A stretch of DNA of 5,497 nt from Acidobacteriaceae bacterium. GTDB lineage: Bacteria > Acidobacteriota > Terriglobia > Terriglobales > Acidobacteriaceae. A program made the translations under genes and the position numbers. A model generated the notes under the pieces. It saw only the letters and a program-made list of their open reading frames with translations. It searched no databases and had not been told where the DNA came from. Positions 1 to 5,061 of the stretch are shown here, one piece after another. Within the stretch, counting starts at the first letter, position 1. Each line of letters opens with the position of its first letter. The stretch is taken from assembly GCA_003162255.1 (NCBI GenBank), contig PMMJ01000544.1, positions 593 to 6,089 of the forward strand, in the 5' to 3' direction.

Positions 1-263
1 GCCCCCCCATGCGAGCGCAGCAACAGCCCGCGCCGATGCAGTTCATTCAGATCGATGCGGATGGTGACTGCTGAGATATTAAACAGATCGGCTAGCTCGT
101 TGACCTTCACACGGCCCTTGCTGTGCACGATCTGTAGGATCTGCTTCCGCCTTTCCTCGCCCATCATCGCGTCCGTCGTTAGCTCCGTCGCGGAGCTGGC
201 CATCACCGAAGCGTTGTGAGCTGTCTCGTCGGGCTTGTGCAATATCGAGTCACCTTTCGCCAT
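1..263 (-). CDS. DeoR-family transcriptional repressor, N-terminal part (cut by window edge)
   Basis: The reading frame opens with ATG at 263 and runs off the left edge after 87 codons. An AAAGGA ribosome-binding site lies 8 bases upstream (277-272), which favours this start over the Met-Met pair at residues 33-34. Residues about 38-87 match the DeoR helix-turn-helix: ERRKQIL, then KVNELADLF, then a recognition helix with S64, V66, T67, I68, R69, D71 and L72, ending in RGLLLRSHGG. The first 32 residues are a polar extension that most DeoR proteins lack. In the known family a C-terminal sensor domain binds a phosphorylated sugar and releases operator DNA; here that domain lies outside the window. 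A natural target is the phased RTCG repeat upstream of the sugar kinase (3551-3600), but this link is inferred. The family call is secure; the effector is unknown. Confidence 0.92.
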   Translation of the reverse strand, partial: MAKGDSILHKPDETAHNASVMASSATELTTDAMMGEERRKQILQIVHSKGRVKVNELADLFNISAVTIRIDLNELHRRGLLLRSHGG

Positions 264-325
264 TCTCCCATTCCTTTCTACATCTTGCGAGACCCGACTA
301 GTCTAATCCTGAATCCCGAAGTTTT

Positions 326-640
326 GACTTCCGTTTTCTGAAAGAATTTGAGCAAAAGAGAGGGGATGGAGCCAGAGTTAGCGGACAGTTCATCCCGCGA
401 GAGATCAGAGCGCTGCTGGCGGATGAGCGGTTGCTTCTGCGCGAGAGTCACCCTGCGGTGATGCCTTTGCCTCACCCTGTTCGTCGTTTTCCTCAGAAAC
501 TGGGCTTTGTCGAGAAAGTTCGCGAACACATGCCCGTGTGTTGGTCGAGCCCCAACCACATCGATCCTACCGTAACCTTATATTGCGTTCCTCATGGCCG
601 TGCTGGCGGCCAAGCGTCTCGCGCACGAAAGTCGGCAATT
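326..640 (+). pseudogene. Transposase N-terminal fossil (IS4/DDE type), frameshifted and truncated
   Basis: A frame open from 302 reads through FIPREIRALLADERLLL, RRFPQKLGFVEKVREHMPV and SPNHIDPTVT (to about 577). It then jumps by one base near 578-581 to IAFLMAVLAAKRLAHES (582-632), ending at TAA 657. The pieces LGFVEKV, SPNHIDPT and AFL-AVLAxAKRxAHxS recall from memory the N-terminal part of IS4-like DDE transposases, where AFLxAVLAGAKRFAH is followed by a FPTDDTIRNLF segment. That later segment, the catalytic residues and all of the C-terminus are missing. A single-base insertion explains the frame change, and recognisable similarity stops just where the inverted-repeat sequence at 650 begins. 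No terminal inverted repeats or target duplication could be fixed. The exact IS family is uncertain; that it is broken is clear. Confidence 0.5.
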
Positions 641-649
641 GGCCATGGG

Positions 650-684
650 ACGGGTTTAATGGTTCGATTCCAATCTCAAGGAAT
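650..684. repeat. Left copy of a diverged inverted pair flanking the DUF4380 gene
   Basis: ACGGGTTTAATGGTT (650-664) is followed at once by CGATTCCAATCTC and CTCAAGGAAT, and preceded by CAATTGGC (635-642). The same blocks occur in the same order, inverted and more widely spaced, at 1761-1839 on the other side of the DUF4380 gene. This copy looks like a shortened version of the other. Its origin is unknown; a mobile-element end or old duplication is possible. Confidence 0.6.
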
Positions 685-733
685 CAGGCCGAACCACCGC
701 CCAACTTTCAACTACGGCCAGGACACCCTCCTT

Positions 734-751
734 TTATTCAACTTATTCAAC
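734..751. repeat. Tandem 9-bp duplication spanning the DUF4380 stop codon
   Basis: TTATTCAAC occurs twice in a row (734-742 and 743-751). The minus-strand TGA stop of the DUF4380 gene (749-747) lies in the second copy. This is probably replication slippage, with no effect on the protein. Confidence 0.6.
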
Positions 752-1718
752 TGCGCAGTACAGTGGGTTCGATCATCTCAACTATCTTCAGAACAACGCT
801 GTCAATCCATGTTTCGTCTTTGCCAGCAGGTATATCCTTGAAAAGCCACCATTCTTCTGTGTGCTCTGCTGTTTGTTCTGGTTCCAGGTCTTGAAGTGGC
901 CCAAGTGTCTCCAACTCCAACGAGCATGAATCTGTATATACTTCGAAGTTGCAGCCGAAGTCAGGGTACTTCGCGCCTTTCTGCACTTCTACCTTCTTCA
1001 CGAACAAGTGGCCCTGACGAAAATAAGCGCCCCAACCAAATGGATTATAAATCCCCCCCATTTGTTCATTAAACCTGCACGCAGAATTGCTCCCCTGCTG
1101 TAGTTGAATATAGTTCGTGCCAAATGCCCACCGGGGATCTGCCAGGTCAGTCCAGGACCACAATGCAAAGACACCCTCGGGCAGTAATCTGTCCTTGGAA
1201 GGAGCCGCTCGTGGCGGAAGAGGCAAAATGGCCTTTCCGCTCCCTGCCATGACTGAAAGCGCCCACGGGGCGATCTCAGCGGTTTGCTTTCCAACATTCG
1301 TAATTCGATGAGTAATCGAAACATGTGCCCCGGTCACAGCAAGTTTGACTTCAATCTCTTTCTGTAGCTTCGTTTCCGGATGTGATTCCGGAGGCGCTGT
1401 AAATATGAAGGCGTCCTTGAGCCTGCGAACGGACACTGGGAAATTATCGGGATAGTACGTGCAATCCACTTCCGGCGACACCCAGAGCCTGTGGCCGCCA
1501 TAAACCCGATAATCGGCGCCTCCGCGTTTGCCGGCGTGCGCGGGATTTTCGTAAAACTCGTTATGTTCTCCCCGAAAGCCAAAAGAGAGAATCCGAGGTC
1601 CGACCTGCGTCAAAATGATCAGTTGCACCGTGTCGTTGCAAAGCCTAAAGACTTTTTCCCATCCCTGATACTCCACCTCATCTGCCCTTAGTATGCTGGC
1701 TCCGTCAATTCCCTGCAT
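747..1718 (-). CDS. DUF4380 family protein, galactose-mutarotase-like fold
   Basis: This is an intact 323-residue cytoplasmic protein without a signal peptide. The start at 1718 is chosen because AGGAG (1733-1729) lies 10 bases upstream; an in-frame upstream start at 1754 would add 12 residues but has no such site. Seen motifs: VGPRILSFGF (about 39-48), YGGHRLWVSPE (about 73-83), PDN (90-92), HRITN (about 137-141), a central aromatic segment with NPFGWGAYF, and ELETLGPL near residue 270. The GPRI, GGHRLW-PE and E-LGPL set is the pattern I associate with DUF4380, a family of unknown function related in fold to aldose 1-epimerases and other carbohydrate-binding beta-sandwich enzymes. The retained His and acidic residues are compatible with sugar binding, but no reaction can be assigned. 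It lies on the same strand as the M24-like gene, though 505 bases downstream of it, so co-transcription is uncertain. An inverted repeat pair flanks it. Confidence 0.85.
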   Translation of the reverse strand: MQGIDGASILRADEVEYQGWEKVFRLCNDTVQLIILTQVGPRILSFGFRGEHNEFYENPAHAGKRGGADYRVYGGHRLWVSPEVDCTYYPDNFPVSVRRLKDAFIFTAPPESHPETKLQKEIEVKLAVTGAHVSITHRITNVGKQTAEIAPWALSVMAGSGKAILPLPPRAAPSKDRLLPEGVFALWSWTDLADPRWAFGTNYIQLQQGSNSACRFNEQMGGIYNPFGWGAYFRQGHLFVKKVEVQKGAKYPDFGCNFEVYTDSCSLELETLGPLQDLEPEQTAEHTEEWWLFKDIPAGKDETWIDSVVLKIVEMIEPTVLRS

Positions 1719-1760
1719 GTGGTTGCATCTCCTGATTCCGAAGATAAGATCCAAATTGTT

Positions 1761-1839
1761 TCCTTGAGTCTCTTGAGCGGTAGCGTCAGCCCGATACTGG
1801 AATCGAGTGCACCAACCATTAAACCCGTGCTACGCCAAT
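1761..1839. repeat. Right copy of the diverged inverted pair flanking the DUF4380 gene
   Basis: Read on the minus strand from 1839: AATTGGC, then ACGGGTTTAATGGTT (1828-1814, identical over 15 bases to 650-664), then CGATTCCAGTATC (from 1806), then ACTCAAGGAA (1770-1761). The order matches the left copy, but 8 extra bases separate the first two large blocks and more separate the rest. It sits in the upstream region of the DUF4380 gene, so any promoter of that gene would lie in or next to it. Confidence 0.6.
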
Positions 1840-1862
1840 TCGCCCACCCACAGTCGTTCTCA

Positions 1863-1905
1863 TGCCCAAGCGCTGGCACGTGATCGCTTGCCAGCGGATT
1901 GGGCA
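1863..1905. repeat. Large near-perfect hairpin (15 bp in two stem blocks)
   Basis: TGCCCAA (1863-1869) pairs with TTGGGCA (1899-1905), and CGCTGGCA (1871-1878) pairs with TGCCAGCG (1889-1896). The apical loop is 10 bases (1879-1888). One unpaired G on the left faces GA on the right. All 15 pairs are Watson-Crick. No T-run follows on either strand, so it does not look like an intrinsic terminator. It could be a mobile-element end, a REP-like palindrome or a structured transcript; the sequence does not decide. Confidence 0.75.
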
Positions 1906-2113
1906 CGGGGCACTTCCAATTGCAAAAACTGTGGACACGGCTACCCTCACATTTATAGATGAGACGTTCCGCTGTCGGTACCCGCGTGTAGACGCCACAC
2001 ACGAATGGAGCAACAGCATGGGGCTTCGGATTTTGCTGCCCTCAACTTCCGGCCTTGTTCAACATGCCGACAGTCTGCCGCCGGTTCTCCTTTCGCGAGA
2101 CATGCATCCACCG

Positions 2114-2215
2114 TTAGGGTTGCATATTAAACGCAGCGACGATCAGCCCGTCCTCCCAGTACCCGAGAGCGTACCCCTTTACGAGGTTCTCGGCAGGAGA
2201 AAAGACCGCGTGCAT
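2114..2215 (-). CDS. Short hypothetical ORF, 33 codons (doubtful)
   Basis: ATG at 2215 opens a 33-residue frame ending at TAA (2116-2114), just past the stop of the M24-like gene on the same strand. It contains FSPAENLVKGYALGYWEDG and ends AAFNMQP, with an amino-acid make-up more protein-like than chance frames nearby. No good Shine-Dalgarno sequence precedes the ATG, and I recognise no family. It may be the opening fragment of a gene cut short by rearrangement, or simply chance. Confidence 0.2.
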   Translation of the reverse strand: MHAVFSPAENLVKGYALGYWEDGLIVAAFNMQP

Positions 2216-2223
2216 CTTTGGAG

Positions 2224-3390
2224 CTACACGGCCGCGGCGCACACCTTTCGTATCAGCGGAGTAAGCGTCTCGCAACCATCTTCACGGATTACAAAGCCTT
2301 CTTCGATTCGGTTTGACCCAGTCGGGTGGCCAAACAAGCTAATATCGGAGTTGACGCACATTCCTGCACGAAACGGATACGTTGCATTCTCGTCAGGATA
2401 AGGCGATTCCGCCTCGGCCAGTCCGATGCCGTGCATAGGGGGGTACAAGTCGTATTTCTTAAGTCCGCGGGCCTCAAACACGGCCTTGACCGCACGAACC
2501 ATCTCGCCCGAAATCGCACCGCCGCGCAGATACTTCAACTGAACATTGGTGGCCTCGAATAGCGTGGAAAGAAATCTCTTCTGCTCGTCGTTCGCTTTCC
2601 CGGCGACAAACGGGTATTCGGCAGTGGCGATGTAGCCCTGATACTGCACGGCCAACCCCGCCATCAACATATCGCCGTCGCGGATTATCTTATTGGTCGG
2701 GCGGCCAATGACGGTGTTTGTACGGCTGCCGCTTCCGAAAACAGTGAATGGTATGCCCTCGGCTCCTGCAGATCGCGCGGCCCCTTCAGCAGCGCCGGTG
2801 GCCTGAAGTTCCGTGTTGCCAGGAAGGGCCGTGGCTACCAATCTCTCGTATCCCACGCACGCTAACCGCCCGGCCTCGCGCAGACAGGCGATTTCGTTCT
2901 CGCTCTTGATGAGCCGCAAGTCACGCAAGATGAAGTCGGCCTCAACGACCTCGAGGTTAGGGAGGGCCCCCCGGATCCGATCGAAAATTGGGCCGGGCAT
3001 GTCCCACTTCCCAACAACACCGAGCTTGGTACCACCGTTCAGGGTATCTCCCAAGATTTCTCGAAGACTGGAAAAAGTCGCCAGCGCGTAGTTGATCTCC
3101 TCGGGCACAGAAACGCACGCGAACTCCTTAATATTCCGGATGTCCTCCCACGGACACATCTCTCGTGCATACAGGGCGCCTTCAGGGGATCCTGCCAGGA
3201 TTGGGTCCCCCTTCCGTCCGATGCAACAGGCACCTCGCTCGAAGATCGGCCAAAAATTACTCAGATAGCGAAGGTTCTCTCTACGGTATTCGTCACCGTA
3301 GACCACGAGCCCATCCAACTGCTCTTTCTTCATCGCATCCTGAACCTTCCGGACGCGTTCTGCAAATTCACTTCTCGGTATTTCGATCAC
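2224..3390 (-). CDS. M24 (creatinase/aminopeptidase P-like) protein with degenerate metal site
   Basis: The GTG at 3390 follows GAGGAG closely and gives 388 residues; a TTG at 3414 would add 8 residues but has no ribosome site. Residues about 9-155 are a creatinase N-terminal domain (QDAMKKEQLDGLVVYG; NLRYLSNFWP). Residues about 170-378 are the pita-bread M24 domain (SENEIACLREAGRLA; MHGIGLAEAESPYP; RIEEGFVIREDGCETLT). In metal-dependent members the ligands are Asp, Asp, His, Glu, Glu; here the matching positions read G245, T256, H320, D349 and E363. The segment GYIATAEYPF resembles creatinase (GYYTALERTLF) rather than prolidase (GYxxDxTRTF). The His that creatinase uses, in its SGxNxxxxH segment, appears as I228. 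It should therefore not be called an Xaa-Pro aminopeptidase on family grounds alone. It could be a metal-independent C-N hydrolase with another active site, or a binding protein. The frame is intact and the protein is soluble. Confidence 0.88.
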   Translation of the reverse strand: MIEIPRSEFAERVRKVQDAMKKEQLDGLVVYGDEYRRENLRYLSNFWPIFERGACCIGRKGDPILAGSPEGALYAREMCPWEDIRNIKEFACVSVPEEINYALATFSSLREILGDTLNGGTKLGVVGKWDMPGPIFDRIRGALPNLEVVEADFILRDLRLIKSENEIACLREAGRLACVGYERLVATALPGNTELQATGAAEGAARSAGAEGIPFTVFGSGSRTNTVIGRPTNKIIRDGDMLMAGLAVQYQGYIATAEYPFVAGKANDEQKRFLSTLFEATNVQLKYLRGGAISGEMVRAVKAVFEARGLKKYDLYPPMHGIGLAEAESPYPDENATYPFRAGMCVNSDISLFGHPTGSNRIEEGFVIREDGCETLTPLIRKVCAAAV

Positions 3391-3494
3391 GGCTCCTCTT
3401 TTCTGGGTTGCCAAGCGAAATAATAGGTCGCCGACTCACCCGTGCCTAACAAAACTCCCCTTGCTCCATCCCTGGCTTTAGGATCTGGATCAAT

Positions 3495-3534
3495 CTGGCT
3501 CACTTACACAACCTTACACAATATTACGAGCCAG
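3495..3534. promoter_or_regulatory. CTGGCTC/GAGCCAG inverted repeat enclosing two phased CTTACACAA copies
   Basis: CTGGCTC (3495-3501) and GAGCCAG (3528-3534) are perfect 7-bp arms separated by 26 bases. Between them CTTACACAA occurs twice at an exact 10-base period (3503-3511, 3513-3521). The block overlaps the proposed -10 and start region of the minus-strand promoter, a typical place for a repressor site. Which regulator would bind is unknown. Confidence 0.45.
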
Positions 3535-3546
3535 TGTGAAAAGCAA
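3518..3546 (-). promoter_or_regulatory. Possible sigma-70-like promoter for the M24-like gene
   Basis: On the minus strand TTGCTT (3546-3541) and TATTGT (3523-3518) are 17 bases apart, an ideal spacing but only partial matches to the consensus hexamers. It is about 125 bases upstream of the M24 start, with the phased RTCG array just upstream of the -35 and the CTTACACAA repeats at the start site. Predicted by eye only. Confidence 0.3.
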
Positions 3547-3550
3547 GGGA

Positions 3551-3600
3551 ATTTCCGTCGTGTTCCATCGTATTCAATCGTTTAACGTCGTTTTTAATCG
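3551..3600. promoter_or_regulatory. Five-unit 10-bp phased repeat (NNTTCMRTCG), probable operator array
   Basis: Five consecutive 10-base units end in GTCG, ATCG, ATCG, GTCG and ATCG: atttccgtcg, tgttccatcg, tattcaatcg, tttaacgtcg, tttttaatcg. Column 3 is T in all five, column 4 is T in four, column 5 is C in three, and TCG is invariant. A 10-base period puts every TCG on the same DNA face. DeoR-family regulators commonly bind tandem or inverted TTCG/TCG-containing sites, so this is the likely operator for the divergent M24-like and kinase transcripts, with the DeoR protein of this window as a candidate binder. The array is seen; the function is inferred. Confidence 0.6.
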
Positions 3601-3623
3601 TTAAAACAATTGCTAGCTTTCTT

Positions 3624-3734
3624 TTGTATTGGCAAGACCAAGACTTTGAGTTTATGCTACAAGCGGACAGTATTGACGGCGGGTTTGTGGTCACGGTTCG
3701 GAACCTCCGCGAAGAAACCCCATCGCGTACCTAG
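3624..3734 (+). pseudogene. Short coding scrap, HicB-antitoxin-like
   Basis: An open stretch reads WQDQDFEFMLQADSIDGG and then FVVTVRNLREETPSRT, ending at TAG (3732-3734). An ATG at 3654 would give 26 residues, but no Shine-Dalgarno site precedes it. The pattern of a short strand, then DGGFVVTVxxL, then REE recalls the start of HicB-type antitoxins (DGGYVVxVPDLPGCxxxGxTxEEA) with the loop between VPDLP and the EEA helix deleted. No toxin partner is present. It is too short to be sure; it may be chance. Confidence 0.22.
3629..3658 (+). promoter_or_regulatory. Possible sigma-70-like promoter for the kinase transcript
   Basis: TTGGCA (3629-3634) and TATGCT (3653-3658) are 18 bases apart; the -35 matches TTGACA at five of six positions and the -10 matches TATAAT at four. 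The RTCG array ends 28 bases upstream. A leader of more than 200 bases would then separate it from the kinase ATG, which agrees with the kinase having moved closer to this promoter by deletion. Predicted by eye only. Confidence 0.3.
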
Positions 3735-3780
3735 GTTGTGTGCCGCGCAGCACCGAACCTGAAAGTCCAGGAAATCCTAG

Positions 3781-3915
3781 AAGAAGCGTCGGTGGGCGCA
3801 CATTGTTTCGACCGACCAGCAACGGCTGTTGGCGGCGGGGGCGACCATAGTGCCGAGGACGCTGAGACGGATCATCACGGCGGAGGAAGGGGGGAGATGC
3901 GCAAGGTTGGCATAG
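3781..3915 (+). pseudogene. C-terminal remnant of a lost upstream operon gene
   Basis: A frame open after TAG 3778-3780 reads WAHIVSTDQQ, RLLAAGATIVPRTLRRII and TAEEGGRCARLA, ending at TAG 3913-3915. It has no start and no body, but its GC-rich, Ala/Leu-rich composition matches the kinase and differs from the AT-richer sequence just to the left. Its stop lies 19 bases inside the kinase gene, the usual overlap of adjacent operon genes. The xLLAAGATIV segment resembles the last helix and strand of some HAD-type phosphatases, but this is too short for a call. It suggests that the kinase was once preceded by another gene of the same operon and that a deletion joined this tail to the promoter region near 3740-3780. 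Confidence 0.4.
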
Positions 3916-4832
3916 TCGGCGAAATCCTGGTCGAGATCATGGCGGTGGAGCCCGGTGAGGGCTTTCGCTCGCCGATCGCCCTAGTCGGACCGTTCCCCAG
4001 TGGGGCCCCGGCCATTTTCATCGATCAGATGGCTCGCTTCGGCCACCCCTGCGGTCTGGTCGGCTGCGTCGGCGAGGACGATTTCGGGCAGCTGAACATT
4101 GATCGCCTGCGCGCCGATGGAGTTGATGTGTCGGCGATCCGCGTCCACGAACGGGCGGCGACCGGCAGTGCTTTCGTCCGCTATCGCCCCGACGGCAGCC
4201 GCGATTTCGTCTTCAATATCCGCGACAGCGCCGCCGGACAAACCACACTGACCGCCGAAGGACGGCAAATGATCGCGGGGTGCGGCCATCTGCACGTGAT
4301 GGGCTCAACCCTCTCCGCCTTTGGTCTAGCGGAAGCAGTGGAAGAGGCGCTCACCATCGTCAAGGGGAAAGGCGGAAGCGTCTCCTTCGATCCCAACCTG
4401 CGCAAGGAAATCCTCTCTGCCCCCGGCCTGACCGAGTGTTTGGGCCGGGTGCTGGCAGCAACCGATGTCTTCCTGCCAAGTGGCGACGAACTCTTCCTCA
4501 TGACGGAGGCCAAGGACGAAATGGGTGCTGCCCGCGAGCTTCTGGACCGAGGCGTTAAGGTGGTGGTGGTGAAAAAGGGGGCCGAAGGGGCCGCATGGTA
4601 CGACAATGAACGCATCCTGACCGCCCCCGCCTTCGGCGTGACTCAGGTGGACCCGACAGGGGCCGGGGACTGCTTCGGTGCCGTCCTACTCGCTTGCTGG
4701 CTACAAGGGTTAAACCCAACCCAGGCCCTCCGTACCGCCAACGCCGCCGGGGCGCGGGCGGTGATGGTCAAGGGACCGATGGAAGGCGCTGCCTTCCGTG
4801 CCGATCTTGAAGCCTGGATGGCAGTGCATTGA
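3897..4832 (+). CDS. PfkB-family sugar kinase, tagatose-kinase-like
   Basis: This intact 311-residue cytoplasmic kinase transfers phosphate from ATP to a sugar hydroxyl. The start at 3897 is supported by GGAGGAAGG (3882-3890) upstream; a longer frame from GTG 3738 adds 53 Gly/His-rich residues foreign to the family. Domain landmarks: GEILVEIM (8-15), GPFPSGAPAIFIDQ (31-44), GCVGEDDFG (56-64), TGSAFVRYRPDGSRDFVFNI (89-108), DPN (165-167), PSGDEL (194-199), and the PfkB signature DPTGAGDCFGA (252-262) with G255-A256-G257 as anion hole and D258 as catalytic base. The GPxPSGAPAIFIDQ and TGSAFVRYR-DGSRDFVFNI segments match my recollection of the Agrobacterium-type tagatose kinase used in galactitol catabolism, which makes tagatose 6-phosphate. 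The GatZ/KbaZ-type gene fused to its tail supports this. 2-Keto-3-deoxygluconate or fructose kinase activity cannot be excluded. Its GC content is clearly higher than that of the region to the left. Confidence 0.93.
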   Translation: MRKVGIVGEILVEIMAVEPGEGFRSPIALVGPFPSGAPAIFIDQMARFGHPCGLVGCVGEDDFGQLNIDRLRADGVDVSAIRVHERAATGSAFVRYRPDGSRDFVFNIRDSAAGQTTLTAEGRQMIAGCGHLHVMGSTLSAFGLAEAVEEALTIVKGKGGSVSFDPNLRKEILSAPGLTECLGRVLAATDVFLPSGDELFLMTEAKDEMGAARELLDRGVKVVVVKKGAEGAAWYDNERILTAPAFGVTQVDPTGAGDCFGAVLLACWLQGLNPTQALRTANAAGARAVMVKGPMEGAAFRADLEAWMAVH

Positions 4833-5009
4833 TCAGTACCCTGCGTTGCCGCGATGCCAGGCAACCCACCGGTATTACCTCGATCCGGTCGGCCCATCCG
4901 CCGGTGATCGACGCCGGGTTCCGTGCCGCCAGAGATAACCTGGCGCTGATCGAGGCGACCTGCAACCAGATCAACTAGGAAGGTGGCTACAACCGGCGTG
5001 ACTTTGCGA
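4829..5009 (+). pseudogene. GatZ/KbaZ-type tagatose-6-phosphate epimerase/aldolase-subunit gene, broken remnant
   Basis: Directly overlapping the kinase stop, the sequence reads STL, then QPTGITS, SAHPPVIDAGFRAA and LIEATCNQIN, then TAG (4976-4978), then EGGY and DFA. The family pattern is MSTLLALPxR, PxGIxSVCSAHPxVIEAAL, LIEATCNQVNQEGGYTGMTPADF. The amber codon stands where the family has the Gln of NQVNQ, a CAG to TAG change. ATC at 4832-4834 stands where ATG-AGT-ACC would begin, so the start appears lost too (TTG 4829 is a poor substitute). Residues between STL and QPTG read in a shifted frame (ALPRCQA is visible in the other frame), and about four residues of TGMTP are deleted. Similarity stops near 5009, against about 400 residues for the full protein. 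GatZ-like proteins either support tagatose-bisphosphate aldolase or act as tagatose-6-phosphate 4-epimerase after tagatose kinase. Confidence 0.85.
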
Positions 5010-5061
5010 GTTGTCCTGTAAGACTGCAGTATTCGCTGCTCTTCCCCACTCTGATCGCAGA

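Larger units (their letters stand above)
1719..2223. other. 505-base gap between the DUF4380 and M24-like genes
   Basis: No convincing full gene is visible on either strand. The gap holds the Shine-Dalgarno site of the DUF4380 gene (1729-1733), the right inverted-repeat copy (1761-1839), a strong hairpin (1863-1905) and a doubtful 33-codon ORF (2114-2215). The open plus-strand frame crossing it (1862-2401) runs on into the antisense of the M24 gene and shows no family motif. I see no poly-T tract after the hairpin and no clear terminator for the M24 gene. Confidence 0.6.

Noticed and set aside
318..331. GAAGT-TTTG-ACTTC palindrome upstream of the DeoR gene as an autoregulatory operator
   Set aside because: A 5-bp stem is too short to support alone, and it falls next to the transposase fossil.
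686..740. Possible terminator for the DUF4380 gene from GGCCG/CGGCC
   Set aside because: Only a 5-bp stem with a loop of over 20 bases and no T-tract on the minus strand.
431..841. 136-codon plus-strand ORF with a TTG start
   Set aside because: Only its first third matches transposase sequence; after about 578 it continues in the wrong frame and then runs antisense to the DUF4380 gene. Treated as part of the fossil.
1863..1905. Hairpin as an integron attC site or an intrinsic terminator
   Set aside because: The outer arms end in AAG and ATT rather than the AAC and GTT needed for attC cores, and there is no T-run on either side for termination.
1862..2401. 179-codon plus-strand ORF
   Set aside because: No motifs or Shine-Dalgarno site. 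Its start lies at the edge of the hairpin and its last third is antisense to the well-supported M24-like gene.
3551..3600. Decamer array as a CRISPR or tandem minisatellite
   Set aside because: The units are only 10 bases with no spacers and are diverged except for TCG, which fits an operator array better.
3738..3896. 53-residue N-terminal extension of the kinase from GTG 3738
   Set aside because: The extension is Gly/His/Ala-rich and unlike any PfkB N-terminus, while ATG 3897 has a strong Shine-Dalgarno sequence and starts exactly where the family starts.
4181..4615. 144-codon ORF antisense to the kinase
   Set aside because: It is a typical high-GC shadow frame, Ser/Arg/Pro-rich and without motifs, opposite a clearly real gene.
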